This document shows positions 16,746-31,181 of a stretch of 34,663 nucleotides of DNA, one piece after another. This stretch comes from Aliarcobacter sp. (GTDB taxonomy: Bacteria > Campylobacterota > Campylobacteria > Campylobacterales > Arcobacteraceae): contig JAQTXB010000021.1 in assembly GCA_028688995.1 (NCBI GenBank), positions 1 through 34,663 of the forward strand. Direction: 5' to 3'. The notes under the pieces are model-generated. The model was not told the DNA's origin. It saw only the letters and a list, made by a program, of their open reading frames with translations, and did no database searches. Every line of letters starts with the position of its first letter. The stretch's first letter is position 1. Both the position numbers and the translations under genes were made by a program.

Positions 16746-17954
16746 ATGGCAAAAGAAAAGTTTTCAAGAAATAAACCACACGTTAACATCGGTACAATCG
16801 GTCACGTTGACCACGGTAAAACTACATTAACAGCAGCGATCTCAGCAGTATTATCTGTAAGAGATGGTGGAACAATGATGGATTACGATCAAATCGATAA
16901 TGCACCAGAAGAAAGAGAAAGAGGAATTACAATTGCTACTTCTCATATTGAGTATGAAACAAAAAATAGACATTACGCTCACGTAGATTGTCCAGGACAT
17001 GCCGATTATGTTAAAAACATGATTACAGGTGCTGCTCAAATGGATGGAGCAATTATCGTTATTGCTGCAACTGATGGTCCTATGGCTCAAACAAGAGAGC
17101 ATATCTTATTATCTAAACAAGTAGGTGTTCCATACATCGTTGTTTTCTTAAATAAAGAAGATCAATTAGATGAAGAAGATAGAGAAGAGATGTTAGAACT
17201 TGTTGAAATGGAAGTTAGAGAATTACTTTCTACTTATGATTTCCCAGGTGATGATACTCCAATCGTTGCAGGTTCTGCATTTCAAGCATTAGAAGAAGCT
17301 AAAGCTGGTTCTATTGGTGTTTGGGGAGAAAAAATTCTTGCATTAATGGATGCGGTTGATTCTTATATTCCAACTCCAGAAAGAGATGTTGATCAAGATT
17401 TCTTAATGCCAGTTGAAGATGTTTTCTCTATCTCTGGAAGAGGAACTGTTGTTACTGGAAGAATTGAAAAAGGTACAATTAAAATTGGTGAAACTATTGA
17501 AATCGTTGGATTCTCTGATACTAAAACAACAACTGTAACAGGTGTTGAAATGTTCAGAAAAGAAATGGAACAAGGTCAAGCTGGTGATAACTGTGGTATT
17601 CTTTTAAGAGGTATTAAAAAAGAAGACGTAGAAAGAGGACAAGTTTTATGTAAACCTAAAACAATTACTCCACATACAAAATTCAGATGCGAAGTGTATA
17701 TTCTTTCTAAAGATGAAGGTGGTAGACATACTCCATTCTTCTCAGGATATAGACCACAATTTTACGTAAGAACTACTGACGTAACAGGTTCTTGTACTTT
17801 ACCAGAAGGTACTGAAATGGTTATGCCAGGTGATAACGTAGAAATGACAGTTGAATTAGTTGCTCCAATCGCTCTAGACAAAGGTACAAAGTTTGCTATT
17901 AGAGAAGGTGGTAGAACTGTAGGTGCTGGAGTTGTTGCTGAAATCATTGAATAA
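16746..17954 (+). CDS. tuf: Translation elongation factor Tu
   Basis: A 402-residue EF-Tu, the GTPase that delivers aminoacyl-tRNA to the ribosome. G1 GHVDHGKT is at 19-26; the switch region [13 protein letters not shown]3 DCPGH and G4 NKED follow, then the two beta-barrel domains. Sequence and length are those of ordinary bacterial EF-Tu. The ribosome site AAGGGGA is strong. It lies downstream of a tRNA cluster and upstream of rpmG, tRNA-Trp, secE and nusG, a conserved bacterial order. It has its own promoter and a structured leader. Confidence 0.99.
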   Translation: MAKEKFSRNKPHVNIGTIGHVDHGKTTLTAAISAVLSVRDGGTMMDYDQIDNAPEERERGITIATSHIEYETKNRHYAHVDCPGHADYVKNMITGAAQMDGAIIVIAATDGPMAQTREHILLSKQVGVPYIVVFLNKEDQLDEEDREEMLELVEMEVRELLSTYDFPGDDTPIVAGSAFQALEEAKAGSIGVWGEKILALMDAVDSYIPTPERDVDQDFLMPVEDVFSISGRGTVVTGRIEKGTIKIGETIEIVGFSDTKTTTVTGVEMFRKEMEQGQAGDNCGILLRGIKKEDVERGQVLCKPKTITPHTKFRCEVYILSKDEGGRHTPFFSGYRPQFYVRTTDVTGSCTLPEGTEMVMPGDNVEMTVELVAPIALDKGTKFAIREGGRTVGAGVVAEIIE

Positions 17955-17963
17955 GGATTTATA

Positions 17964-18131
17964 ATGGCAAACGTTAGAATTAAAATCGGATTAAAATGTC
18001 AAGAGAATGGTGATATTAACTATACTACTTGGAAAAATCCAAAAACTCATACTGAAAAGTTTGAAGTTAAAAAATATAGCCCAAGATTAAAGAAACACAC
18101 TTTACATAAAGAAGTGAAACTTAAATCGTAA
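17964..18131 (+). CDS. rpmG: 50S ribosomal protein L33
   Basis: A short gene coding 55 residues, from ATG 17964 (AAGGATTTATA upstream) to TAA 18129-18131. The product reads [16 protein letters not shown] at the start and [15 protein letters not shown] at the end, the L33 pattern. Of the four zinc-binding cysteines found in the C+ form of L33 only one (Cys12) remains. The second CxxC region reads YSPRL, so this is a zinc-independent L33. It starts 9 bp after tuf and should share its transcript. Confidence 0.97.
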   Translation: MANVRIKIGLKCQENGDINYTTWKNPKTHTEKFEVKKYSPRLKKHTLHKEVKLKS

Positions 18132-18135
18132 TTTT

Positions 18136-18164
18136 ATGAGCTTATGGTATATCCATAAGCTCAT
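18136..18164 (+). terminator. 12-bp perfect hairpin between rpmG and tRNA-Trp
   Basis: ATGAGCTTATGG (18136-18147) pairs perfectly with CCATAAGCTCAT (18153-18164) over a 5-nt loop. Only TTTC follows, so as an intrinsic terminator it would be leaky. It may instead mark partial termination or processing upstream of tRNA-Trp. Confidence 0.5.
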
Positions 18165-18175
18165 TTCAACATAGT

Positions 18176-18251
18176 AGGTCAGTAGCTCCAATGGTAGAGC
18201 GCCGGATTCCAAATCCGATGGTTGTGGGTTCGAATCCCCCCTGGCCTGCCA
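18176..18251 (+). tRNA. tRNA-Trp(CCA)
   Basis: A 76-nt cloverleaf. The acceptor AGGTCAG pairs with CTGGCCT with one G-U, the anticodon loop TTCCAAA carries CCA, and the 3' CCA is encoded. The first anticodon-stem pair is C-A. Its place between rpmG and secE is conserved in many bacteria. Confidence 0.96.
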
Positions 18252-18332
18252 CTAAATTTTTTTAAAAGAAGTAAAAACTCTTTTTTTGAAAGAATTTATT
18301 AACAAATAATTGCAATCAAAACGGAGTAAATA

Positions 18333-18515
18333 GTGAATAAAGTTAAAAGCTACTATCAAAATGCAAAATCAGAATTATCAAAAGTTATCTTTCCTATAAA
18401 AGAGCAAATTAGATCTGCATATTTATCTGTTTTTATTGTTGTTACTGTAATAACTCTATTTTTAGCTTTAATTGATGGAATCATGTCATTAAGCTTATCT
18501 TCAATTATTAACTAA
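18333..18515 (+). CDS. secE: Preprotein translocase subunit SecE
   Basis: A 60-residue single-spanning SecE, the clamp of the SecYEG channel. An amphipathic N-terminal segment (YYQNAKSELSKVIFPIKEQIRSA) carries the conserved SELxKVxFP-type motif. One membrane helix (about 31-49) follows. The GTG start at 18333 is supported by CGGAG 6 bases upstream. nusG follows after 10 bp, as in most bacteria. Confidence 0.95.
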   Translation: MNKVKSYYQNAKSELSKVIFPIKEQIRSAYLSVFIVVTVITLFLALIDGIMSLSLSSIIN

Positions 18516-18525
18516 GGAAGTAATT

Positions 18526-19053
18526 ATGGCACATAAATGGTATGCAATTCAAACTTATTCAGGTAGTGAGTTATCAGTTAAAAAAGCTTTAATTCAATTA
18601 GCGGAAGAGATGGCTGACGATAGAATATCAGATGTACTCGTGCCTACTGAAGATTTAATTGAAATAAAAAAAGGTAAAAAATCTATTGTTGAAAGACCTT
18701 TATATCCTGCATATGCATTTGCAAGAATAGATTTAGATACAGGTTTATGGCATAGAATTCAGTCAATGCCAAAAGTTGGAAGATTTATTGGTGAATCAAA
18801 AAAACCAACTGCTTTATCTGATAAAGATATTAACTTAATTTTAGAAAAAGTTAAAAATAGAGCAGCTGCAAAACCAAAAGTTTCATTTGATGAAGGTGAA
18901 ATGGTTAGAATCAACGAAGGTCCATTCTCTAATTTTAATGGTTTGGTTGAAGACTTTGATATGGTATCAGGATTATTAAAACTAAATGTTTCTATATTTG
19001 GAAGAAATACACCTGTTGAAATTTCATATACTCAAGTAGAAAGAGTAGTTTGA
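18526..19053 (+). CDS. nusG: Transcription termination/antitermination factor NusG
   Basis: A 175-residue NusG, which binds the RNA polymerase clamp and links it to Rho or ribosomal S10. The N-terminal NGN domain starts KWYAIQTYSGSELSVKKAL. The hinge leads into a C-terminal KOW domain with FDEGEMVRINEGPFSNFNGLVEDFD (about 124-148). AAGGAAG precedes the ATG. It follows secE and precedes the L11-L1 genes it is usually transcribed with. Confidence 0.98.
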   Translation: MAHKWYAIQTYSGSELSVKKALIQLAEEMADDRISDVLVPTEDLIEIKKGKKSIVERPLYPAYAFARIDLDTGLWHRIQSMPKVGRFIGESKKPTALSDKDINLILEKVKNRAAAKPKVSFDEGEMVRINEGPFSNFNGLVEDFDMVSGLLKLNVSIFGRNTPVEISYTQVERVV

Positions 19054-19061
19054 TTTAACTT

Positions 19062-19067
19062 TATAAT
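19062..19067 (+). promoter_or_regulatory. Possible -10 box upstream of rplK
   Basis: A perfect TATAAT directly after nusG. The implied start (about 19074) falls inside the left arm of the 19068-19119 hairpin, so either the promoter or the full hairpin acts on a given transcript, not both. Confidence 0.4.
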
Positions 19068-19119
19068 AGGCATTAGGCAATAAAACTTGCTTCTTAATTA
19101 GTTTTCTTGCCTAATGTCT
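19068..19119 (+). promoter_or_regulatory. Long hairpin in the rplK leader
   Basis: AGGCATTAGGCAA (19068-19080) pairs with TTGCCTAATGTCT (19107-19119): 13 pairs with one G-U. After a 1x1 mismatch, AAAACT (19082-19087) pairs with AGTTTT (19100-19105) over a 12-nt loop. No T-run follows. It forms only in RNA reading through from nusG and could be a processing or regulatory structure. Confidence 0.5.
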
Positions 19120-19148
19120 AATCATTAAAAAATTGATAAAGGAATAGC

Positions 19149-19574
19149 ATGGCTAAAAAAATTCAAGGTCTAATTAAATTACAGATACCTGCAGGTGCTG
19201 CAAACCCATCACCACCAGTTGGACCAGCACTAGGTCAAAGAGGTGTTAACATAATGGAGTTTTGTAAAGCTTTCAATGAAAAAACTAAAGATAAAGCTGG
19301 GTTTAGATTACCAGTTGTTATTACAGTTTATACAGATAAAAGTTTTACATTTGAAGTAAAACAACCACCAATGACAGATTTAATTAAAAAAGTTGCTGGT
19401 ATTAAATCAGGTTCTAGTAATCCACTAAAACAAAAAATTGGTAAATTATCTAGAGATCAAATTATGGAAATCGTTGATATGAAAATCAAAGATTTAAATA
19501 CAGATGATAAAGAAGCGGCTGCAAGAATTGTTGCTGGTTCAGCTAGATCAATAGGTATTGAAACAGAATTATAA
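19149..19574 (+). CDS. rplK: 50S ribosomal protein L11
   Basis: A 141-residue L11, which binds the GTPase-associated region of 23S rRNA. The N-terminal domain has [32 protein letters not shown]; the C-terminal rRNA-binding domain has KSGSSNP and ends [10 protein letters not shown]. Length is standard. AAAGGAA precedes the ATG. rplA follows after 77 bp, wider than the few bases seen in E. coli. Confidence 0.98.
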   Translation: MAKKIQGLIKLQIPAGAANPSPPVGPALGQRGVNIMEFCKAFNEKTKDKAGFRLPVVITVYTDKSFTFEVKQPPMTDLIKKVAGIKSGSSNPLKQKIGKLSRDQIMEIVDMKIKDLNTDDKEAAARIVAGSARSIGIETEL

Positions 19575-19596
19575 TATATTCTATTTTAAGTAAGTC

Positions 19597-19624
19597 TTAC
19601 CACCAGACTCAATAATGGCGGTAG
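19597..19624 (+). promoter_or_regulatory. Small hairpin in the rplK-rplA gap
   Basis: TTACCACC (19597-19604) pairs with GGCGGTAG (19617-19624) with one A-C mismatch and one T-G pair, over a 12-nt loop. By position it might be the L1 autoregulatory site. I could not match it to the rRNA binding site by eye, so function is open. Confidence 0.3.
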
Positions 19625-19651
19625 CAAAATAATATAATTGCGGAGATAATA

Positions 19652-20350
19652 ATGGCAAAAGTTTCAAAAAGATATAAAGCATTAACTGAGAAAATTGAAG
19701 ATAGAAAATATAATTTATCTGATGCTTGTACAAGTGTAAAAGAGTTAAAATCAGCTAAATTTGATGAAAGTGTTGAAATTGCACTAAATTTAAATGTTGA
19801 TCCAAGACATGCAGACCAAATGATTAGAGGAGCTGTAGTTCTTCCAAATGGAACTGGTAAAACTGTAAGAGTTGCAGTATTTGCTAAAGGTTTAAAAATG
19901 GATGAAGCAAAAGCAGCAGGTGCTGATGTTGTTGGTAACGATGATTTAGCTGAACAAATCCAAGCTGGAAACATTAATTTTGATGTTTTAATTGCAACTC
20001 CTGATTGTATGGGAATTGTAGGAAAAGTAGGAAGAATTTTAGGGCCAAAAGGTTTAATGCCTAATCCTAAAACAGGTACAGTAACAATGGACGTAACTAA
20101 AGCAGTTAATGATGCTAAAGGTGGTCAAGTTACATATAGAGTTGATAAAAAAGGAAATATGCAAGCAGGTATCGGAAAAGTTTCATTTACTGCTGAAGCT
20201 TTAAGAGAAAATGCTGCTGCATTTATTGCTGCAATTAATAGAGCAAAACCTTCAACTGCAAAAGGTAGATATATCACTAATGCTGCTATATCATTAACAA
20301 TGAGTCCATCAATTATTTTAGATAATATGGAATTAATGGAAATCAGATAA
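19652..20350 (+). CDS. rplA: 50S ribosomal protein L1
   Basis: A 232-residue L1 of the ribosomal stalk; in other bacteria it represses the L11-L1 mRNA by binding its leader. Family features are the N-terminal SKRYKAL, then [25 protein letters not shown], and [15 protein letters not shown] in the middle. Length is standard. GCGGAG lies upstream of the ATG. Its stop codon is embedded in the left arm of an intrinsic terminator. Confidence 0.98.
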   Translation: MAKVSKRYKALTEKIEDRKYNLSDACTSVKELKSAKFDESVEIALNLNVDPRHADQMIRGAVVLPNGTGKTVRVAVFAKGLKMDEAKAAGADVVGNDDLAEQIQAGNINFDVLIATPDCMGIVGKVGRILGPKGLMPNPKTGTVTMDVTKAVNDAKGGQVTYRVDKKGNMQAGIGKVSFTAEALRENAAAFIAAINRAKPSTAKGRYITNAAISLTMSPSIILDNMELMEIR

Positions 20351-20374
20351 GGTATTCCTTATCTGATTTTTTTT
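20341..20374 (+). terminator. Intrinsic terminator after rplA
   Basis: AATCAGATAAGG (20341-20352) pairs perfectly with CCTTATCTGATT (20357-20368) over a 4-nt loop and runs into 7-8 T. This separates the L11-L1 unit from L10-L7/L12-RNA polymerase. Confidence 0.85.
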
Positions 20375-20418
20375 AGCATTCAATAATAAAGAAATAATTT
20401 CTTTATTATTGAGTGTTA
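20374..20418 (+). promoter_or_regulatory. 21-bp hairpin directly after the rplA terminator
   Basis: Bases 20374-20394 pair with 20398-20418 without any mismatch (two G-U pairs), leaving a 3-nt TAA loop. It abuts the terminator's T-run. TATTAT at 20404-20409 inside the right arm could be the -10 of an rplJ promoter. Otherwise it may act on read-through RNA as an RNase III type target. Confidence 0.5.
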
Positions 20419-20439
20419 TTCAAAGCACTGAAATAAAAC

Positions 20440-20510
20440 TGAAGACAGCTGGTAAGAAACACCTCCGTTTCTTGTAAGTCCCGCCTAAGTCGATGTTTTG
20501 AAGGGAGGAG
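20440..20510 (+). promoter_or_regulatory. L10-type leader of rplJ with a loop complementary to the ribosome site
   Basis: AAGAAAC (20454-20460) pairs with GTTTCTT (20467-20473), closing the loop ACCTCC (20461-20466). That loop is complementary to the rplJ ribosome site GGAGG (20504-20508). Position and the AGCTGGT...CCGCCTAAGTC surroundings fit an L10(L7/L12)4 autoregulatory leader. The pairings are visible; protein binding is inferred. Confidence 0.6.
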
Positions 20511-20516
20511 AAAAAG

Positions 20517-21005
20517 ATGACTAAACAACAAAAATCAGAAATCATTGATTCTTTAACAGTTGAATTTAAAAATTCATTAGCAGTTGTTGTGTGTGATTAC
20601 AAAGGTCTTACTCATAAAGAGTTAGAATCTTTAAGAAAAGAAGCAAGAGCTAATAATACAAAAGTACAAGTTGCTAAAAATACTTTAGTTACTGTTGCTG
20701 TTAAAAATGCAGAGTTAGGTGATATCGAGTTAACTGGTACAAATATTTTCTTATGGTCTGAAGATCAAATTTCAGCTTGTAAAGTAGCTGATAAATTTGC
20801 TAGTTCAAACAAAGAAAAATTTGCAATTAAATCTGGTATTATCGAAGGTAAAATTGCAGATCTTGCAACTGTTAATGCATTTGCTAAATTACCATCAAGA
20901 GAACAACTTCTTGGTATGCTTGCAGCTACTTGGATGGCACCTGTTGCGAACTTTACTATTGGGCTTGACGCTCTTAGAAAGAAAAAAGAAGAAGAGGCAG
21001 CTTAA
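20517..21005 (+). CDS. rplJ: 50S ribosomal protein L10
   Basis: A 162-residue L10, which anchors L7/L12 dimers to the ribosomal stalk and with them represses its own mRNA in many bacteria. The N-terminal rRNA-binding part reads KSEIIDSLTVEFKNSLAVVVCDYKGLT and EARANNTKVQVAKNTL. The C-terminal helix LDALRKKKEEE carries the L7/L12 docking sites. The ribosome site GGGAGGAG is very strong. rplL follows after 50 bp. Confidence 0.98.
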   Translation: MTKQQKSEIIDSLTVEFKNSLAVVVCDYKGLTHKELESLRKEARANNTKVQVAKNTLVTVAVKNAELGDIELTGTNIFLWSEDQISACKVADKFASSNKEKFAIKSGIIEGKIADLATVNAFAKLPSREQLLGMLAATWMAPVANFTIGLDALRKKKEEEAA

Positions 21006-21055
21006 TTTTTTAAGCTATTAACAAAATTAAAAAATAAAATTATAAGGAAGAAGAA

Positions 21056-21427
21056 ATGGCAATTTCTAAAGAAGACGTATTAGAATACATCTCTGGTTTA
21101 TCAGTATTAGAGTTATCTGAATTAGTAAAACAATTCGAAGAAAAATTTGGAGTATCAGCTCAACCTGTAGCGGTTGCTGGTGGTGCTGTAGCAGCTGTTG
21201 AAGCAGTTGAAGAAAAAACTGAATTTGATGTTATCATCTTAGATTCAGGAGACAAAAAAATTAATGTTATTAAAGAAATTAGAGCATTAACTGGTTTAGG
21301 ATTAAAAGAAGCAAAAACTGCTGCTGAAGAAACTCCATCAACAATTAAAGAAGGAATCTCTAAAGCTGACGCTGAAGCTGTTAAAGCTCAATTAGAAGCA
21401 GCTGGTGCAAAAGTAGAAATTAAATAA
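21056..21427 (+). CDS. rplL: 50S ribosomal protein L7/L12
   Basis: A 123-residue stalk protein that recruits translation GTPases. It has an N-terminal dimerisation domain ([30 protein letters not shown]), an alanine/valine-rich hinge, and a C-terminal domain with [20 protein letters not shown] and [35 protein letters not shown] lies before the ATG. It is co-transcribed with rplJ. Confidence 0.99.
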   Translation: MAISKEDVLEYISGLSVLELSELVKQFEEKFGVSAQPVAVAGGAVAAVEAVEEKTEFDVIILDSGDKKINVIKEIRALTGLGLKEAKTAAEETPSTIKEGISKADAEAVKAQLEAAGAKVEIK

Positions 21428-21447
21428 TTACTCGTAATTATGATTGA

Positions 21448-21470
21448 TATACAGGGCTTTGCCCTGTATA
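21448..21470 (+). promoter_or_regulatory. 10-bp GC-rich hairpin after rplL
   Basis: TATACAGGGC pairs perfectly with GCCCTGTATA over a TTT loop. No T-run follows, so it is probably not an intrinsic terminator; it could protect the rplJL 3' end. Confidence 0.5.
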
Positions 21471-21476
21471 AAGATT

Positions 21477-21538
21477 AGCATCTTTGAGGGTTAAGGTTAA
21501 AATTTTTTGAAATTTTAACCTTATCCTTTATGGATGCT
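21477..21538 (+). promoter_or_regulatory. Very long hairpin in the rplL-rpoB gap
   Basis: Bases 21477-21505 pair with 21510-21538: 29 positions, two T-T mismatches and a few G-U pairs, with a 4-nt loop. The inner 13 pairs are perfect. Only TTTT follows. E. coli has an attenuator and RNase III cleavage site in this same gap, so a similar role is the first hypothesis. Confidence 0.6.
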
Positions 21539-21574
21539 TTTGTGCTTTATAAAAATATAAAAAGCAAAACTTAA

Positions 21575-30260
<8,686 letters not shown>

Positions 30261-30266
30261 TCTTAA

Positions 30267-30296
30267 TCAATAGGGAATTTCCCCTATTGAATTTTT
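30267..30296 (+). terminator. Intrinsic terminator after rpoC
   Basis: TCAATAGGG (30267-30275) pairs with CCCTATTGA (30282-30290) over a 6-nt loop, followed by ATTTTT. It ends the ribosomal protein and RNA polymerase unit. Confidence 0.8.
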
Positions 30297-30300
30297 CCCT

Positions 30301-30687
30301 ATGGACTTTATCTTACTTTTTCTTATTTTTATAGTATTAGAACTATTTGAATCGAATTGGCAAAAATCAGACTCTTTATATGGACTTATAAATAATAATT
30401 ATCTACTTTTTAGAAAGAATATTTTTCTATATTTTATTTTACATATATCTTTTTTCTATACGATATTTTTATCTTTTTATTTTCAAAACTTTGGCTTTTG
30501 GATGAGTTCAATTTTTATTGTTAAGTTTGCAGATATTAGTTTTAAATTATCAATTATGAAAAAACTATCAAATGGAGTGTCAGTAGAAAATATTGTTCCT
30601 ATGAATTTGAATATTACACCATTAATTAGATATTTTAATGTAATTGTCTATCCATTGATATTTTTATTTGCAATAAAATTAATATAG
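30301..30687 (+). CDS. Small multi-spanning membrane protein of unknown function
   Basis: I do not recognise this 128-residue protein. It is very hydrophobic, with likely membrane helices near 2-15, 40-59, 64-78 and 110-127. Short polar loops are LFESNWQKSDSLYG and SIMKKLSNGVSVENIVPMN. No catalytic motif stands out. The ATG lies 4 bases after the T-run of the rpoC terminator and has no purine-rich ribosome site, so it is either translated from read-through RNA with weak initiation, or starts further in. Base composition matches the neighbours and the frame is long, so I treat it as a real gene. Confidence 0.65.
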   Translation: MDFILLFLIFIVLELFESNWQKSDSLYGLINNNYLLFRKNIFLYFILHISFFYTIFLSFYFQNFGFWMSSIFIVKFADISFKLSIMKKLSNGVSVENIVPMNLNITPLIRYFNVIVYPLIFLFAIKLI

Positions 30688-30714
30688 TTTAATTTTATCA
30701 TTTTATTATTATGA

Positions 30715-30720
30715 TAGAAT
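30715..30720 (+). promoter_or_regulatory. Possible -10 box upstream of the YciI-like gene
   Basis: TAGAAT preceded by the T-rich stretch TTTTATTATTATGA. It would give a leader of about 23 nt containing AAAAAGGAAAA before the ATG. Confidence 0.4.
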
Positions 30721-30749
30721 GCTAAAATTAAATAAAAAAAGGAAAATAA

Positions 30750-31037
30750 ATGCAATATTTAGTAATAGCTTATGATAATGAAAACGCACTAGAAAGAAGA
30801 TTAGAATCAAGAGAAGCTCACATTGAGAGTGCAAGAAAATTGATGGCTGAAGGTAAGATTATTAATGCTGGTGCATTAATTGAAGATGATGTTATGGTTG
30901 GATCAACTCTTTTTATAGATTTTGATACTGATGAAGAGTTAGATGAATGGTTAGAAAATGAGCCATATGTAAAAAATAATGTTTGGAATATGGATGAATT
31001 TCAGATAGTTCCTATGAAATTACTTCCAAAGAATTAA
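30750..31037 (+). CDS. YciI-like family protein
   Basis: A 95-residue protein of the YciI-like (dimeric alpha/beta barrel) family: MQYLVIAYD at the start, then RESHxxxA-type RREAH-like spacing (SREAHIESARKLMAEGKIINAGAL), and STLFIDFDTDEELDEWLENEPYV near the end. The arginine-histidine pair in the first helix and the EPY segment are the usual conserved points. The biochemical role is unknown in most members; some relate to chlorinated-aromatic or stress metabolism. AAAAGGAAAA precedes the ATG. It stands alone, convergent with the M50/HlyD gene. Confidence 0.85.
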   Translation: MQYLVIAYDNENALERRLESREAHIESARKLMAEGKIINAGALIEDDVMVGSTLFIDFDTDEELDEWLENEPYVKNNVWNMDEFQIVPMKLLPKN

Positions 31038-31053
31038 GTATAGTATTTATATA

Positions 31054-31085
31054 AATATATAGAGAAAATTATTTCTCTATATATT
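31054..31085. terminator. AT-rich hairpin between convergent genes
   Basis: ATATATAGAGAAA (31055-31067) pairs perfectly with TTTCTCTATATAT (31072-31084), plus one more A-T pair outside, over a 4-nt ATTA loop. It lies between the YciI-like gene and the convergent M50/HlyD gene. No T-run follows, so termination efficiency is uncertain. Confidence 0.45.
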
Positions 31086-31181
31086 CAACAAGTTTATCAC
31101 CCCATGGCAGTAGTAATTAAGCTAAAAAGTTTGATAATGAAAGACAATAAAATATTTATATAAGGAATTAATTTTATAAAA

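Noticed and set aside
19609..19974. 121-codon open frame opposite rplA
   Set aside because: Antisense to the conserved rplA coding sequence with no ribosome site and no recognisable protein.
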